DNA from: Heminiphilus faecis
GTDB taxonomy: Bacteria > Bacteroidota > Bacteroidia > Bacteroidales > Muribaculaceae
Assembly: GCF_008728965.1 (NCBI RefSeq)
Contig: NZ_VSMC01000011.1
Span: forward strand, 1 to 64,000
DNA length: 64,000 nt
Direction: 5' to 3'
The notes beneath the pieces were generated by a model. It made no database searches. It had not been told where the DNA came from and saw nothing but the letters and a program-made list of their open reading frames with translations. Numbering within the stretch: position 1 is the stretch's first letter; every line of letters starts with the position of its first letter. Positions 1 to 9,396 of this stretch are shown here, piece after piece. Position numbers and translations under genes: made by a program.

Positions 1-20
1 TTTTCTACCGATTCACTCTT

Positions 21-42
21 GGGGGCGGACTCGGCCGCCCCC
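21..42. other. GC-rich hairpin upstream of his leader
   Basis: An 8-bp perfect stem (GGGGGCGG at 21-28, CCGCCCCC at 35-42) encloses a 6-nt loop. No run of T follows on either strand, so it is not a convincing intrinsic terminator. I see no coding frame in the first 190 bases; this may be the 3' flank of a gene outside the window. Confidence 0.3.
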
Positions 43-196
43 GCCGCTTGGGCATCCCCCTCCGAGAGGAGTGAGGTTGGTCTGCTTATCTAAGCAAAGT
101 TTTTGCACTTCGATTTTGAATCTTCGTACTTATAAAAAACGCGGGTAGCGAGAGTATATTTATTGAAATTTGTTAGGATTATAGGATTTTTAATGT

Positions 197-204
197 TACT
201 TTTG
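197..204 (+). promoter_or_regulatory. his operon -7 box (TACTTTTG)
   Basis: The octamer matches the Bacteroidota -7 consensus TAnnTTTG and lies 29 nt before the hisL start codon. A TTTG at 169-172 could be the -33 element, but the 24-nt spacing is longer than the usual 19-21 nt, so only the -7 box is firm. Confidence 0.5.
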
Positions 205-232
205 CAACCAAATACAACAATAGAATGACAAT

Positions 233-286
233 ATGATGACATCGCGTCTAAATCAGCATCACCACCATCACTTTCTCCAACACTGA
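233..286 (+). CDS. hisL: his operon leader peptide
   Basis: A 17-codon frame reads MMTSRLNQHHHHHFLQH and stops at 284-286. It has five consecutive His codons at 257-271 and a sixth at 281-283. It begins shortly after a -7 box and is followed by mutually exclusive antiterminator and terminator stems before hisG. This is the layout of a histidine attenuator leader: a ribosome short of charged His-tRNA stalls on the His run. The peptide itself is unlikely to have any function. Seen directly: the codons and the stems. Inferred: the regulatory role. Confidence 0.85.
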   Translation: MMTSRLNQHHHHHFLQH

Positions 287-346
287 GGAAGCGAAGGCTT
301 GCGGCATTTATACAGCGATGTCTGACCCGATAAGAAGCCGGCTTCC
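287..346 (+). promoter_or_regulatory. his attenuator antiterminator stem
   Basis: GGAAGC (287-292) can pair with GCTTCC (341-346), and GGCTT (296-300) with AAGCC (335-339), giving an 11-bp stem with a small internal bulge. Its 3' arm is the 5' arm of the terminator at 335-364, so the two folds exclude each other. A ribosome stalled on His codons 257-271 should leave 287-300 free and favour this fold. A ribosome reaching the stop codon at 284-286 would cover it and allow termination. Confidence 0.75.
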
Positions 347-375
347 TTGATTGGAAACCGGCTTAATTTATTTTT
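335..375 (+). terminator. his attenuator terminator
   Basis: A 12-bp stem (335-346 with 353-364, one C/A mismatch, loop 347-352) is followed by AATTTATTTTT. It lies between hisL and hisG and would stop transcription when histidine is plentiful. Confidence 0.8.
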
Positions 376-400
376 GCAATCAAAAACAAACAACTACCAT

Positions 401-1267
401 ATGGAAACAAAACTCAGAATTGCAGTTCAGTCCAAAGGTCGACTTTATGACGAGACGATGGAACTACTTGGAGAATCAGGCATCAGACTCACGGCAGTAA
501 AACGCACGCTTCTTGTGCCGGCACGCAATTTTCCGGTAGAACTTCTGTTTCTCCGCGATGACGACATACCTGAATCCGTAGCCAACGGCACAGCCGACAT
601 AGGCATAGTGGGCCTGAATGAAGTACTTGAAAAGGATAAGGAAGTGGAGATTGTAAAACGTCTCGGCTTCAGCCGCTGCCATATATCGCTCGCCATACCC
701 CAGCATATCGAGTACAGCGGACTGTCATGGTTCAACGGACGCAAGATAGCAACCTCCTATCCCGGCATACTCGACAAATTTCTGCGGGACAATAACATAA
801 AGGCCGATATCCATGTCATAACAGGCTCGGTTGAGATAGCTCCGGGCATAGGTCTTGCCGATGCCATATTTGACATTGTATCGTCAGGATCCACACTTGT
901 GAGCAATAATCTTGTCGAAGTTGAGAATGTGCTTGACTCTGAAGCCGTATTGATAAAAGCGGCGGGAAACACGCTTACAGCGACCAAGCAGGACACACTT
1001 GACGAGCTTCTATTCCGCTTCAACGCGGTAAAGGCCGCCGACGGAAAAAAATACATACTTATGAATGTGCCCAAAAACAAACTTGACGAAGTACTGTCGA
1101 TACTGCCCGGCATAAAGAGTCCGACGGTACTGCCCCTCGCCAACGCCGACTGGTGCTCGGTACACTCCGTACTTGAAGAAAAGCGACTTTGGGAGATTGT
1201 AGGACGCCTCAAAGCCGCCGGCGCCGAAGGTATACTTGCTCTCGACATAGAAAAGATGATACTGTAG
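401..1267 (+). CDS. hisG: ATP phosphoribosyltransferase (long form)
   Basis: HisG condenses ATP with PRPP in the first committed step of histidine synthesis. The 288-residue product begins METKLRIAVQSKGRL and has the long-form architecture: a periplasmic-binding-protein-like catalytic part and a C-terminal ACT-like regulatory domain (about the last 75 residues) that in this family binds histidine for feedback control. I chose the ATG at 401 because an in-frame TTG at 347 lies inside the terminator loop. hisD starts 3 nt after the stop, so the genes are co-transcribed. The gene is thus probably controlled by attenuation and by product inhibition. Confidence 0.95.
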   Translation: METKLRIAVQSKGRLYDETMELLGESGIRLTAVKRTLLVPARNFPVELLFLRDDDIPESVANGTADIGIVGLNEVLEKDKEVEIVKRLGFSRCHISLAIPQHIEYSGLSWFNGRKIATSYPGILDKFLRDNNIKADIHVITGSVEIAPGIGLADAIFDIVSSGSTLVSNNLVEVENVLDSEAVLIKAAGNTLTATKQDTLDELLFRFNAVKAADGKKYILMNVPKNKLDEVLSILPGIKSPTVLPLANADWCSVHSVLEEKRLWEIVGRLKAAGAEGILALDIEKMIL

Positions 1268-1269
1268 TC

Positions 1270-2559
1270 ATGGAAACTATAAAATATCCCGCAAAAGACT
1301 CATGGGACTCTCTGTGCCGGCGTGCTCTCGCCGATAAAGCGGCCGAGGTGACAGCTACGGTAACCGACATAATCGCCGAGGTGGAAAAGCGCGGCGACCA
1401 AGCCCTTATCGATTATGAAAAACGATTCACAGGCGCCTCACTTTCTGCACTTGAAGTGACCGCCGAAGAACTTGACCACGCCGAAACCGCCATAAGCGAC
1501 GAGCTCAAAACCGCCATAAATCAGGCGGCCGAAAACATTGAGGCATTTCACAAAGCCCAGATGATGGCGCCCGTTGAGGTCGAGACATCTCCGGGAGTAA
1601 GATGCCTGCAGCGTGCCGTGCCTATAGAACGTGTCGGTCTTTACATACCCGGAGGCAACTCGCCGCTGTTCTCCACAGTGCTCATGCTCGCTATCCCGGC
1701 ACGTATAGCCGGATGCCGGGAAATAATCCTGTGCACACCTCCCGGCAAAGACGGATCGGTACATCCGGCAATCCTTTATGCCGCCCGACTGGCCGGAGTA
1801 AAACATATATTCAAGACAGGCGGCGCCCAAGCCATAGCAGCAATGTCGGTAGGAACCGGAAGTGTGCCGAAAGTCGACAAAATATTCGGCCCCGGCAACC
1901 GCTTTGTCATGGAGGCAAAGCAGCAGGTAAGCCGCAGTAATGTAGCCATAGACATGCCCGCCGGCCCTTCGGAAGTGCTCGTTATAGCCGACGACACGGC
2001 CGATGCCGAATTTGTGGCGGCCGACTTTCTGTCGCAGGCCGAGCATGGTCCCGACAGCCAGTCGCTACTTCTTACCGACTCCGCCCGACTGGCCGACATA
2101 CTGCCGGAGGTAATAGACAGGCTCATGTCGACACTGCCGCGTCAGGACATGATGAACCGGTCGCTCACACATAGCCGCGTGATACTGCTCCATGACACTG
2201 ACGAGATTATGGCGTTCAGCAATATGTACTCGCCCGAACACCTGATCATCAACCACCGACAAGCCGACGCACTGGCTGAAAAAGTCATCAACGCCGGGTC
2301 GGTGTTCATAGGTCCATGGTCGCCGGAAAGTGCGGGAGACTATGCCTCGGGCACAAACCACACTCTGCCTACGTCGGGATATGCACGCGCCTACAGCGGT
2401 GTGAACATCGACAGTTTCATGAAAAAGATAACATTTCAGCGACTTACACCACAAGGCATAGCCTCTATAGGACGCACAGTGGAGATAATGGCCGAAAACG
2501 AAGACCTCATGGCACATAAACTCGCCATGACCCTGCGGTTAAACGCAATTAAAAAATGA
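1270..2559 (+). CDS. hisD: Histidinol dehydrogenase
   Basis: HisD oxidises L-histidinol to L-histidine in two NAD-dependent steps using a bound zinc ion. The 429-residue length is typical. Recognisable family blocks include YIPGG, GPGNRFVMEAK, DMPAGPSEVLV and LSQAEHGPDSQ, followed by the C-terminal GTNHTLPTSG segment. The start at 1270 (METIKYP) follows the hisG stop by 2 nt; a longer upstream frame only overlaps hisG and has no homologous character. The stop codon overlaps the hisC start (ATGA), consistent with translational coupling. Confidence 0.96.
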   Translation: METIKYPAKDSWDSLCRRALADKAAEVTATVTDIIAEVEKRGDQALIDYEKRFTGASLSALEVTAEELDHAETAISDELKTAINQAAENIEAFHKAQMMAPVEVETSPGVRCLQRAVPIERVGLYIPGGNSPLFSTVLMLAIPARIAGCREIILCTPPGKDGSVHPAILYAARLAGVKHIFKTGGAQAIAAMSVGTGSVPKVDKIFGPGNRFVMEAKQQVSRSNVAIDMPAGPSEVLVIADDTADAEFVAADFLSQAEHGPDSQSLLLTDSARLADILPEVIDRLMSTLPRQDMMNRSLTHSRVILLHDTDEIMAFSNMYSPEHLIINHRQADALAEKVINAGSVFIGPWSPESAGDYASGTNHTLPTSGYARAYSGVNIDSFMKKITFQRLTPQGIASIGRTVEIMAENEDLMAHKLAMTLRLNAIKK

Positions 2560-3602
2560 CACCGATTATGAATCTGCAAGAACTCGTAAGACCCAACATA
2601 CTTAATCTCGCCCCTTACACCTGTGCACGAAACGAGTACAGCGGCGAGGCCAGAGCATGGCTCGACGCCAACGAAAACAGCCGCATCGAAGGACTGAACC
2701 GATATCCCGATCCTCTGCAGCTCGAAGTCAAACGACGCATAGGCACACTGCGCAGAGTAAGTCCCGACAACATTTTTCTCGGCGTAGGCAGTGACGAATG
2801 TATCGATATATGCTACAGAGTGTTCTGCCGCCCCGGCACAGACAATGTAGTAGCCATTGACCCCACTTACGGCATGTATAAAGTATGTGCTGACATAAAC
2901 GACATAGAGTACCGTACCGTACCTCTCAACACCGACTACACCCTCGATGTCGAACGTCTGCTCGCCGCCACCGATGCCAAGACCAAAGTCCTATGGATAT
3001 GCTCGCCCAACAATCCGACCGGCAACGCCTTTCCACGCGCACAGCTGCATGACATAGCGCACCGCTTCCACGGCATAACCGTCATTGACGAAGCTTATGT
3101 GGATTTTTCGCCGGAAGGCTCCATGCTGCCGCTTCTTGACGAGCTGCCGCGCATGATCGTCATGCAGACATTCTCCAAGTCATGGGCTTCGGCCGCCATG
3201 CGCCTCGGCATAGCATATGCCTCACCCGAGATAATCAATATATTCAATAAAGTCAAGTATCCCTACAACATAAATATACTGACACAGCACGAGGCTCTTC
3301 GTGTACTTGCCGGCATCGACCGGATAAAAGACGTAGTCAACGAACTTATAGCGGCACGCGACATGCTTGCAAACCGACTCGCGTCGCTGGCATGTGTGGT
3401 AAAAGTACACCGGTCCGACGCAAACTTCCTGCTCGTCGAGTTTACCGACGCTGATGCCATGTACCGGCGGCTGAAAGATGACGGCGTGATAGTACGAAAC
3501 CGCTCGCGCGTCAATCTGTGCGGCAACTGTCTGCGCATAACCATAGGATCTGATGACGAAAATGAATTGTTAATAGAAAAAATATCACGGCATGGAGCAT
3601 AA
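2556..3602 (+). CDS. hisC: Histidinol-phosphate aminotransferase
   Basis: This PLP-dependent class I/II aminotransferase converts imidazole-acetol phosphate to histidinol phosphate. The product is 348 residues, with [18 protein letters not shown] and the PLP-lysine motif TFSKSWAS (K208). The start at 2556 overlaps the hisD stop by 4 nt; a second ATG at 2568 ([10 protein letters not shown]) is equally plausible. The 3' end overlaps hisB by 11 nt. Confidence 0.95.
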   Translation: MTPIMNLQELVRPNILNLAPYTCARNEYSGEARAWLDANENSRIEGLNRYPDPLQLEVKRRIGTLRRVSPDNIFLGVGSDECIDICYRVFCRPGTDNVVAIDPTYGMYKVCADINDIEYRTVPLNTDYTLDVERLLAATDAKTKVLWICSPNNPTGNAFPRAQLHDIAHRFHGITVIDEAYVDFSPEGSMLPLLDELPRMIVMQTFSKSWASAAMRLGIAYASPEIINIFNKVKYPYNINILTQHEALRVLAGIDRIKDVVNELIAARDMLANRLASLACVVKVHRSDANFLLVEFTDADAMYRRLKDDGVIVRNRSRVNLCGNCLRITIGSDDENELLIEKISRHGA

Positions 3603-4731
3603 ATCACGAGTATTGTTTATAGACCGCGACGGCACTCTCATATCAGAGCCGCCAATCGACTATCAGGTAGATTCTCTCGAGAAACTCGAACTCATGCCCG
3701 GTGCTCTGAGAGCCATGCACTTCATAGCATCACGACTCCCTTATAAACTTGTCATGGTAACGAATCAGGACGGTCTGGGCACCGACAGTTTTCCTGAGCA
3801 CACCTTTTGGCCCGCACACAACAAGATGCTGAAAACATTTGGCAACGAGGGCGTGAAATGGGATGACATAATCATCGACCGCACATTTCCTGAAGAAAAC
3901 TCGCCCACACGCAAGCCGGGCACGGCACTTTTAGGAAAATACACGGCGGGTGACCATGACCTTGCAGGCAGTTATGTGATCGGCGACCGTATTACCGACG
4001 CCATACTTGCCCGCAACCTTGGCGCAAAAGCCATACTGCTCCGCGAGCCGACCGCCGGACTGCTTGACGAGATAAAAGCCGCCGGACTTGATGATACGGT
4101 AGATGCCGTAACCCCGTCATGGGACAAGATTGTAACCATACTTCAGGGATGCACACGCAAAGCCACCGTAAAACGCCACACAGCCGAGACCCGGATAGAC
4201 ATAGCCGTCAATCTCGACGGAAGCGGACAAAGTGACATCAGCACCGGACTCGGATTTTTTGACCACATGCTCGATCAGATAGCACGTCACTCGGGCATAG
4301 ACCTGTCGATTAAAACCTCGGGGGACCTTAATGTAGACGAGCACCATACAATAGAGGATACCGGCATAGCTTTAGGACAGGCCTTACGCGAAGCTCTCGG
4401 CGACAAGCGCGGCATAGAGCGCTACGGCTTCGTGCTGCCGATGGATGACTGTCTGTGTACAGCGGCTCTCGACTTCGGAGGACGTCCGTGGCTCGTATGG
4501 GATGCGGAGTTTCACCGCGAACGCATCGGCGACATGCCTACGGAGATGTTTTTACACTTTTTCAAGTCATTGAGCGACAACGCCATGATAAATCTATTCA
4601 TACGGGCCGAGGGCACAAACGAGCACCACAAGATAGAGGGCATATTCAAGGCTTTCGCACGTGCTCTGCGGCAGGCAGTCAAGCGCGATCCGCTCCACTT
4701 CACCCTGCCGAGCACCAAGGGCATGTTATGA
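3592..4731 (+). CDS. hisB: Bifunctional histidinol-phosphatase / imidazoleglycerol-phosphate dehydratase
   Basis: The 379-residue product fuses two enzymes. Residues 1-170 form a HAD-type histidinol phosphatase with the DRDGTL motif (D11, D13). From about residue 190 it is an IGP dehydratase with the metal-binding motifs DEHHTIEDT and NEHHKIEG. It catalyses two non-adjacent steps of histidine synthesis in the cytoplasm. It is the last gene of this his cluster: hisH, hisA, hisF and hisI/E are absent here and must be elsewhere. Its stop overlaps the 3' end of the convergent permease gene by 6 nt, with no terminator between them. Confidence 0.95.
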   Translation: MEHKSRVLFIDRDGTLISEPPIDYQVDSLEKLELMPGALRAMHFIASRLPYKLVMVTNQDGLGTDSFPEHTFWPAHNKMLKTFGNEGVKWDDIIIDRTFPEENSPTRKPGTALLGKYTAGDHDLAGSYVIGDRITDAILARNLGAKAILLREPTAGLLDEIKAAGLDDTVDAVTPSWDKIVTILQGCTRKATVKRHTAETRIDIAVNLDGSGQSDISTGLGFFDHMLDQIARHSGIDLSIKTSGDLNVDEHHTIEDTGIALGQALREALGDKRGIERYGFVLPMDDCLCTAALDFGGRPWLVWDAEFHRERIGDMPTEMFLHFFKSLSDNAMINLFIRAEGTNEHHKIEGIFKAFARALRQAVKRDPLHFTLPSTKGML

Positions 4732-5928
4732 CCGGAAATAAGCCGACATTTTCCGCCTTATGGCGGCGATATTGATCACAGTCACTACAGACACAGCCGC
4801 CACACCCACGATGACCGACACCCACGGCGACACGGGCGCCACTCCGATAGCATCGAGCGGTCCGCGCCACATGGCTCTTACACAGAACATGGTAACCAAT
4901 GACGCCACAAGCACCACGGCATTTACCGCCATGACTATGACCGAATAATAACGCGACACCATGACGGGAGAGTAACCCAGCTGCATGAGGTCGTGCAGTT
5001 TCGCCCTGTTCTTCTGCAACAACAGGTATATGCTCAGCATAAGTATGAAAAAGGCGAGCAGACTTATGACCGCTCCCACACCGATGACCACTGCCGTGAC
5101 GACGGCGAGAAAATAAGCGGCCTTACCGCGGTCGGCACCATCATCGGCGCTTTCATAACCGTTAGCGTCAAGATACTCCTTTATCGCCGGATCGCCGGGT
5201 CTGCTCACCTCGACGATGAGCCTAGACGGAGCAGGCTGCGCTGTATCGCCGTACAATCCGTTGGCCCAGCGCATAAACTCTTCAGGCACCGCAATTGTAT
5301 TAAGACGCGACGAAAAACCGACAATGCGAGCCGGAAGCCACTGCTGGTGCCCGTTACCGCTTATCGACACCCGAAGCGGCACCAGCCCCATCATGGCCTC
5401 GCTAAGGCGCGGAAGTCCGCGTGAGGAAGCAAATCCGAAATTGTAAAGCGACAGATAGTCTTTATTTAATATTATAGGTATCTCCGGATGTTCCGGATCA
5501 AATGTCCAGTCCTGCGAAGGCACATCAAGAAACTCGTCGGGTATGGCTTCAAAAAACAGCGCGGTCGACATGCTGCCGGCACCCATATCTATCGCTGCCG
5601 ATACGTTGAAAGTGGCCGGTGTGAACTCTCCCACCCGACGCACCCACGGCCGGCTCTCCATGTCGGCCACCTCATCGGAAGAAAATCCACGTGACGCACC
5701 GCTGCCTACGAGTCCGCCAAGGCCCGTGACCTTATGTGACACCACAAGATAGTCACGCGACATAAAACTGTCGTCGCGCCCCATAACCGTATTAATGTCA
5801 CGATAAAACTGCAGCGCGGTAATCACTATGGCGAGTCCGGCAAAATTAGCCAGAGCATAGCCGGCAAGCTGCCCTATGCTTATGTTGCGGCGGAGAAGTC
5901 TCCATATGACATTTCCCATCATAATCAT
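4726..5928 (-). CDS. ABC transporter permease, FtsX/MacB type
   Basis: The roughly 400-residue membrane protein has one N-terminal transmembrane segment (near residues 17-38), a large extracytoplasmic domain of about 220 residues, and three C-terminal transmembrane segments. This is the topology of FtsX-like permeases that act on lipoproteins, peptides or cell-wall enzymes rather than importing solutes. The start is uncertain: ATGs at 5928, 5922 and 5919 are in frame. The cognate ATPase gene ends 36 nt upstream. The substrate is unknown; its operon contains a lipoprotein, which makes envelope mechanotransmission or lipoprotein handling an attractive guess. Confidence 0.85.
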   Translation of the reverse strand: MIMMGNVIWRLLRRNISIGQLAGYALANFAGLAIVITALQFYRDINTVMGRDDSFMSRDYLVVSHKVTGLGGLVGSGASRGFSSDEVADMESRPWVRRVGEFTPATFNVSAAIDMGAGSMSTALFFEAIPDEFLDVPSQDWTFDPEHPEIPIILNKDYLSLYNFGFASSRGLPRLSEAMMGLVPLRVSISGNGHQQWLPARIVGFSSRLNTIAVPEEFMRWANGLYGDTAQPAPSRLIVEVSRPGDPAIKEYLDANGYESADDGADRGKAAYFLAVVTAVVIGVGAVISLLAFFILMLSIYLLLQKNRAKLHDLMQLGYSPVMVSRYYSVIVMAVNAVVLVASLVTMFCVRAMWRGPLDAIGVAPVSPWVSVIVGVAAVSVVTVINIAAIRRKMSAYFRS

Positions 5929-5964
5929 CAATCAGCGTCTGAATTATGCATTACATACCGACCG

Positions 5965-6618
5965 CTACAGCCTCAATGTGCGGTCAAAGTCAAGATTTAT
6001 ATTGTATCCTACCGAGGTAGCTATTATGCCGGCGCCCTGCACTGCCGCCTCGCCTGCTATCACGTCAGCCACGATAGAGTTGTTGCGCATGTCGAGATGA
6101 CTTACCGGCTCGTCAAGGAGCAAAAAGTCAAACGGCTGACACAATGCCCTCACCACGGCCACCCTCTGCTGCTGACCTATGGAAAGCCGACGTACCGGTT
6201 CATCGGCTTTGTCAGCAATCTCCATACGCTCAAGCATCGACAAGATGTCCTTGCGTGTCTTCCACGAGGTAAGGCGATTTTTTATATCGATGTTTTCCAT
6301 CACCGTAAGTTCCGGAAACAGCCGCATCTCCTGCGGCAGAAGCGACACATTGTGCACACGCATGTCACACAACCGCCCGACAGTAAACCGCCGCATGTCC
6401 TCGCCGTCGACCGTTATGCTCCCGAGGTAATCATGACGCGAGCCGTAAATAAAGCTGCACAGCGATGATTTGCCGACTCCCGACTCCGCCTCGACAAGGC
6501 ATGTCTCTCCCCGACGAAACACCACTTCCTTAAGCCACACCTGCGACTCACGGCCTGATATCCCGGCAAAAACCGACGGCAGCACACCGTGTAATACTAT
6601 ATCCCCGATATGCTTCAT
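5965..6618 (-). CDS. ABC transporter ATP-binding protein (LolD/MacB-like)
   Basis: The 217-residue cytoplasmic ATPase has a Walker A (ESGVGKSS), an ABC signature (RLSIGQQQRVAVVRAL), a Walker B (FDFLLLDEPVSHLD) and a D-loop. It is compact, as in LolD/FtsE-type ATPases that pair with FtsX-like permeases, and it precedes such a permease gene. Its ATG overlaps the stop of the DUF4836 gene (ATGA), so the three genes form one transcription unit. Confidence 0.9.
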   Translation of the reverse strand: MKHIGDIVLHGVLPSVFAGISGRESQVWLKEVVFRRGETCLVEAESGVGKSSLCSFIYGSRHDYLGSITVDGEDMRRFTVGRLCDMRVHNVSLLPQEMRLFPELTVMENIDIKNRLTSWKTRKDILSMLERMEIADKADEPVRRLSIGQQQRVAVVRALCQPFDFLLLDEPVSHLDMRNNSIVADVIAGEAAVQGAGIIATSVGYNINLDFDRTLRL

Positions 6619-8096
6619 CTTATGGTATCTACAGGAGTAAAGCCCATATCATCGGACACCGAGGACGGGTCGGGACTATTGTCAGGCGACATAATCAATG
6701 CCAACTGCTCCATTATAGGGGCAGCCTGACCGTTAAACATGAACTTGGCTTCAAAGTCTTTATTTAGTTCGGCCGTAAGATTGAATCCGTATCCTCCATA
6801 CACGGCTTCGCCAAGTGAGTCGGGGATATTGGCCCACAATGCGAATCCGTTGCCTTTCATAGCCTTGCGTGCCGCGTCATTGCCGAGTTGCTGCAACGGA
6901 CGATTAGTCAGCACGATGCAGTTGCCGTCGACGGTTTTAAGTATGACAGGAGCCATGCCGGGCACCTGTATCACATACTCTTCGCCGCGCTTCACCATAG
7001 GAGCACCGAGCATCGACAGCATATCACCGAAGTCGCGCATTGTTTTTGCCACCTCGCTCTTTTTCATCTGCACGGCCACGATAAAATTTATGTCGTTGCT
7101 GAAATCGGCTTTTGTCAAACGCTGGTCAAGAGTAGGTCCGGCGGCTATCATCAGCGTGCCGTCGATACGCTTCAGGTAAGGCACGACCATGCCTATCATC
7201 GCCCTCTGCCTGTAGTCAAGCGGCTGTACCGCCTGCACATACTGCATAAGTCCGTCCCAGTCGGTGTCGGGGCGCAGGCCCACCGCCATCACAAACACGT
7301 CGGAGGGCATCGTATAGTCCATCAGATCAAGGTCGACAGGCTCCAGATACTTGTCCATTGCCGGTTCCTTGCCATTTATATCGATATATTTGCCTTCAAT
7401 ATCAAGCGCACGTCCGTTATCGTCGACTTCAACCGACGCACATGTCCATCCTTTGTCACCGGCCAGATCAGTTGCTACCGCCACCCGTATTATATCGTCA
7501 TTCTCATCAAGATAACGCCCTACACCTTTAAGCGACAAAACCGATGTGTTGGCGGCCCGCTGCAACTGCTCGTCAAGAAGCCCTGCATTGTCTTGCGGAT
7601 TTCCGGCCATAATCCAGCCCTGACGGTTTCTGATGAAAAGAGTAGCGCCGTCAAGAGCGTAAGTATCGTAACCCTTCACTGCGTCTGCCGACGAGCACCC
7701 GAGCTGATCCAAAAGCTTCTTCTCGTCGGCTATCGTGAAGGTATACACATAATTGCCGCGCTTCATCATATCGACGACAGAAGTCCCGGATACTCCGACA
7801 GCGTATCCGGCAATGAAGCCGCGGTCCACGGCATCGGACGTAACAAGAGTTTTCAACTGCACCTTCGTCGTCTCCGAAGCATGCGACAGAAACATATCAA
7901 GAGTTTCGTCGGCAGTGAGCCGGCCGCCGTAACCGAGGCCGTTCAACGACTTCATAAGCTCACGGGTGTTGATTGTCACCACACCCGAAGCATCGGCAGG
8001 CACCGTATCGAGCAAATTGTCGTTTCCGCCACACGACGACACAATCCCCATCGTCAGGCCGCATACCATTACGGCAACCAAATTCCTTATACTCAT
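6615..8096 (-). CDS. DUF4836 family lipoprotein
   Basis: The 493-residue protein has a lipoprotein signal (GIVSSC, C22) followed by DTVPADASGVVTIN, the typical opening of the Bacteroidales DUF4836 family. Its biochemical role is not known. As first gene of an operon with an FtsX-type ABC transporter it may be a surface or periplasmic partner or client of that transporter, which is inference from context only. Confidence 0.8.
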   Translation of the reverse strand: MSIRNLVAVMVCGLTMGIVSSCGGNDNLLDTVPADASGVVTINTRELMKSLNGLGYGGRLTADETLDMFLSHASETTKVQLKTLVTSDAVDRGFIAGYAVGVSGTSVVDMMKRGNYVYTFTIADEKKLLDQLGCSSADAVKGYDTYALDGATLFIRNRQGWIMAGNPQDNAGLLDEQLQRAANTSVLSLKGVGRYLDENDDIIRVAVATDLAGDKGWTCASVEVDDNGRALDIEGKYIDINGKEPAMDKYLEPVDLDLMDYTMPSDVFVMAVGLRPDTDWDGLMQYVQAVQPLDYRQRAMIGMVVPYLKRIDGTLMIAAGPTLDQRLTKADFSNDINFIVAVQMKKSEVAKTMRDFGDMLSMLGAPMVKRGEEYVIQVPGMAPVILKTVDGNCIVLTNRPLQQLGNDAARKAMKGNGFALWANIPDSLGEAVYGGYGFNLTAELNKDFEAKFMFNGQAAPIMEQLALIMSPDNSPDPSSVSDDMGFTPVDTIR

Positions 8097-8143
8097 ATCT
8101 TAATCGATTAATTATTATCTAATATATAACAATTTCATTGACG

Positions 8144-8151
8144 CAAAGATA
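8144..8151 (-). promoter_or_regulatory. -7 box of the DUF4836-ABC operon
   Basis: Read on the minus strand this is TATCTTTG, an exact Bacteroidota -7 element, 48 nt upstream of the DUF4836 start codon. I found no well-spaced -33 element. Confidence 0.55.
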
Positions 8152-8238
8152 AAAATTTTCCCGTAAATTAATCAGTCATACGGTCACAATCAGGTCGGCG
8201 GAATAAATTTCATATACAATAAAGATGAAAACAGCAAA

Positions 8239-8342
8239 AATACCGGCAAGCCATGACCATGCCGGCAATGGCATCGGTATTTACGGCAAGTCTAAAAACA
8301 TGTCTGCTTTATGACAACAGATTTTTCCGTTACGCGGAAAAA
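8239..8342. other. Two hairpins in the 8.1-8.5 kb gap
   Basis: The gap from 8152 to 8514 carries no convincing gene. It holds an imperfect hairpin with outer stem AATACCG/CGGTATT (8239-8245 with 8275-8281) and an 8-bp perfect hairpin TTTTTCCG/CGGAAAAA (8322-8329 with 8335-8342). The second is flanked by A/T runs on both strands and could be a weak bidirectional terminator, but no gene ends next to it. Confidence 0.3.
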
Positions 8343-8514
8343 AACTGCACAAAACAAGAATTATTGCCATTTACACATATTAACTGTTTTAACATTTGAA
8401 ATGTTAAAAACAAAGTGTTCATCAAACACTAAACTCCGTAAAATTCTGACATATAAGAAATTGCCCCCCCCTCCATTAACACTTGTTAATTAACATATTA
8501 TTTGCTAATTTTTG

Positions 8515-8545
8515 TTGATTCTGTCAAATAATATTTATAATTTCG
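8515..8545 (+). promoter_or_regulatory. Candidate promoter of the fimbrial locus or rod RNA
   Basis: TTG at 8515-8517, a 20-nt spacer and TAATTTCG at 8538-8545 fit the Bacteroidota -33/-7 layout, with one deviation in the -7 box. Transcription would start near 8552, just before the rod-like RNA at 8568-8678 and about 235 nt before the DUF3575 gene. Confidence 0.45.
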
Positions 8546-8567
8546 CAACGAATAATCATCGCAAAAC

Positions 8568-8678
8568 GCTTGTGGTATTTACCGTTAGACTTTGAGACTC
8601 CGCATTTTTTGTACAGAGATTCAAAAGGGAGAATATACTAAATGAGGTGTGCCGAGGAATAACGGTATTCCCACAAGC
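8568..8678 (+). ncRNA. Rod-like structured RNA (unidentified)
   Basis: GCTTGTGG (8568-8575) pairs with CCACAAGC (8671-8678), and ACCGTTA (8581-8587) with TAACGGT (8660-8666). The enclosed sequence folds on through CTCCGCATTT against AAATGAGGTG to a small terminal loop. The result is a single 111-nt irregular rod with a central bulge, directly downstream of a promoter. A bulged rod recalls 6S RNA in outline, but it is shorter and I cannot assign it. It could equally be a 5' leader of the fimbrial operon or a MITE-like inverted repeat. Confidence 0.4.
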
Positions 8679-8787
8679 CCTAATCCATCCGTAAAACATC
8701 AGGTTGCGCGCAATACCCGCCAACCCGTATGAACATATATGAACATAAGTAATTATAGTATTATAACGTAGTATTCTACTAATAACG

Positions 8788-9375
8788 ATGAAAACAAAAT
8801 TTACTATTGCCGTGATACTTCTGATACTGTTAATGCCGTTCAGAAGCGACGCGCAAGATGTGGCCCTGAAGACCAATCTTCTTTATGACGCCACACTCAC
8901 CGTCAACATAGGCGGAGAGATTGCCGTAGCACCACGATGGTCAATCGACCTGTCGGGCAACTTCAACGGATGGACATTAGACGATGCGCGCCGCTGGAAG
9001 CACTGGCTTGTGCAGCCCGAATTGCGTTATTGGCTATGTTCTGCAATGGGAGGCCACTTTTTCGGAATACATGCTCTCGGCGGGCAATACAATGTAGGCC
9101 ACATCCACAACTCCGTAAAGTTTCTCGGCACCGACTTCTCGGGCCTTACCGACCAAAGGTACCAAGGTTGGGCTGTAGGCGCGGGCATAGCTTACGGTTA
9201 CTCATGGATGCTGGGCAAGCACTGGAATGTCGAAGCCGAAATAGGCATAGGCTATGCTTATACGAAGTTTGACGTATATGAATGTGCAGGATGCGGCAAA
9301 AAGACACAGACCGACCGTCATCACAACTACTTCGGCCCCACCAAAGCCGCGGTCAACATCATTTATGTGTTTTAA
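8788..9375 (+). CDS. DUF3575 outer-membrane protein
   Basis: The 195-residue protein has a signal peptide (cleavage near DAQ, residue 23), then alternating aromatic beta-strands ending in IIYVF, as in small outer-membrane barrels. The start of the mature part (VALKTNLLYDATLTVNIG) is the DUF3575 signature. Family members sit at the head of Mfa1/FimA-type fimbrial loci, as here. Two adjacent Cys residues (CAGC) near the C-terminus may form a periplasmic disulfide. A role in anchoring or exporting fimbrial subunits is inferred from context. Confidence 0.8.
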   Translation: MKTKFTIAVILLILLMPFRSDAQDVALKTNLLYDATLTVNIGGEIAVAPRWSIDLSGNFNGWTLDDARRWKHWLVQPELRYWLCSAMGGHFFGIHALGGQYNVGHIHNSVKFLGTDFSGLTDQRYQGWAVGAGIAYGYSWMLGKHWNVEAEIGIGYAYTKFDVYECAGCGKKTQTDRHHNYFGPTKAAVNIIYVF

Positions 9376-9396
9376 CCACTACAATCACTACCGACG

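Noticed and set aside
347-400. Extended hisG start at TTG 347
   Set aside because: This codon is in the loop of the attenuator terminator and would add 18 residues unlike HisG; ATG 401 gives the family N-terminus.
8311-8493. 60-codon frame in the gap before the fimbrial locus
   Set aside because: It spans the 8322-8342 hairpin and a homopolymeric C run, has low-complexity Lys/Thr/Pro content and no homologous character.
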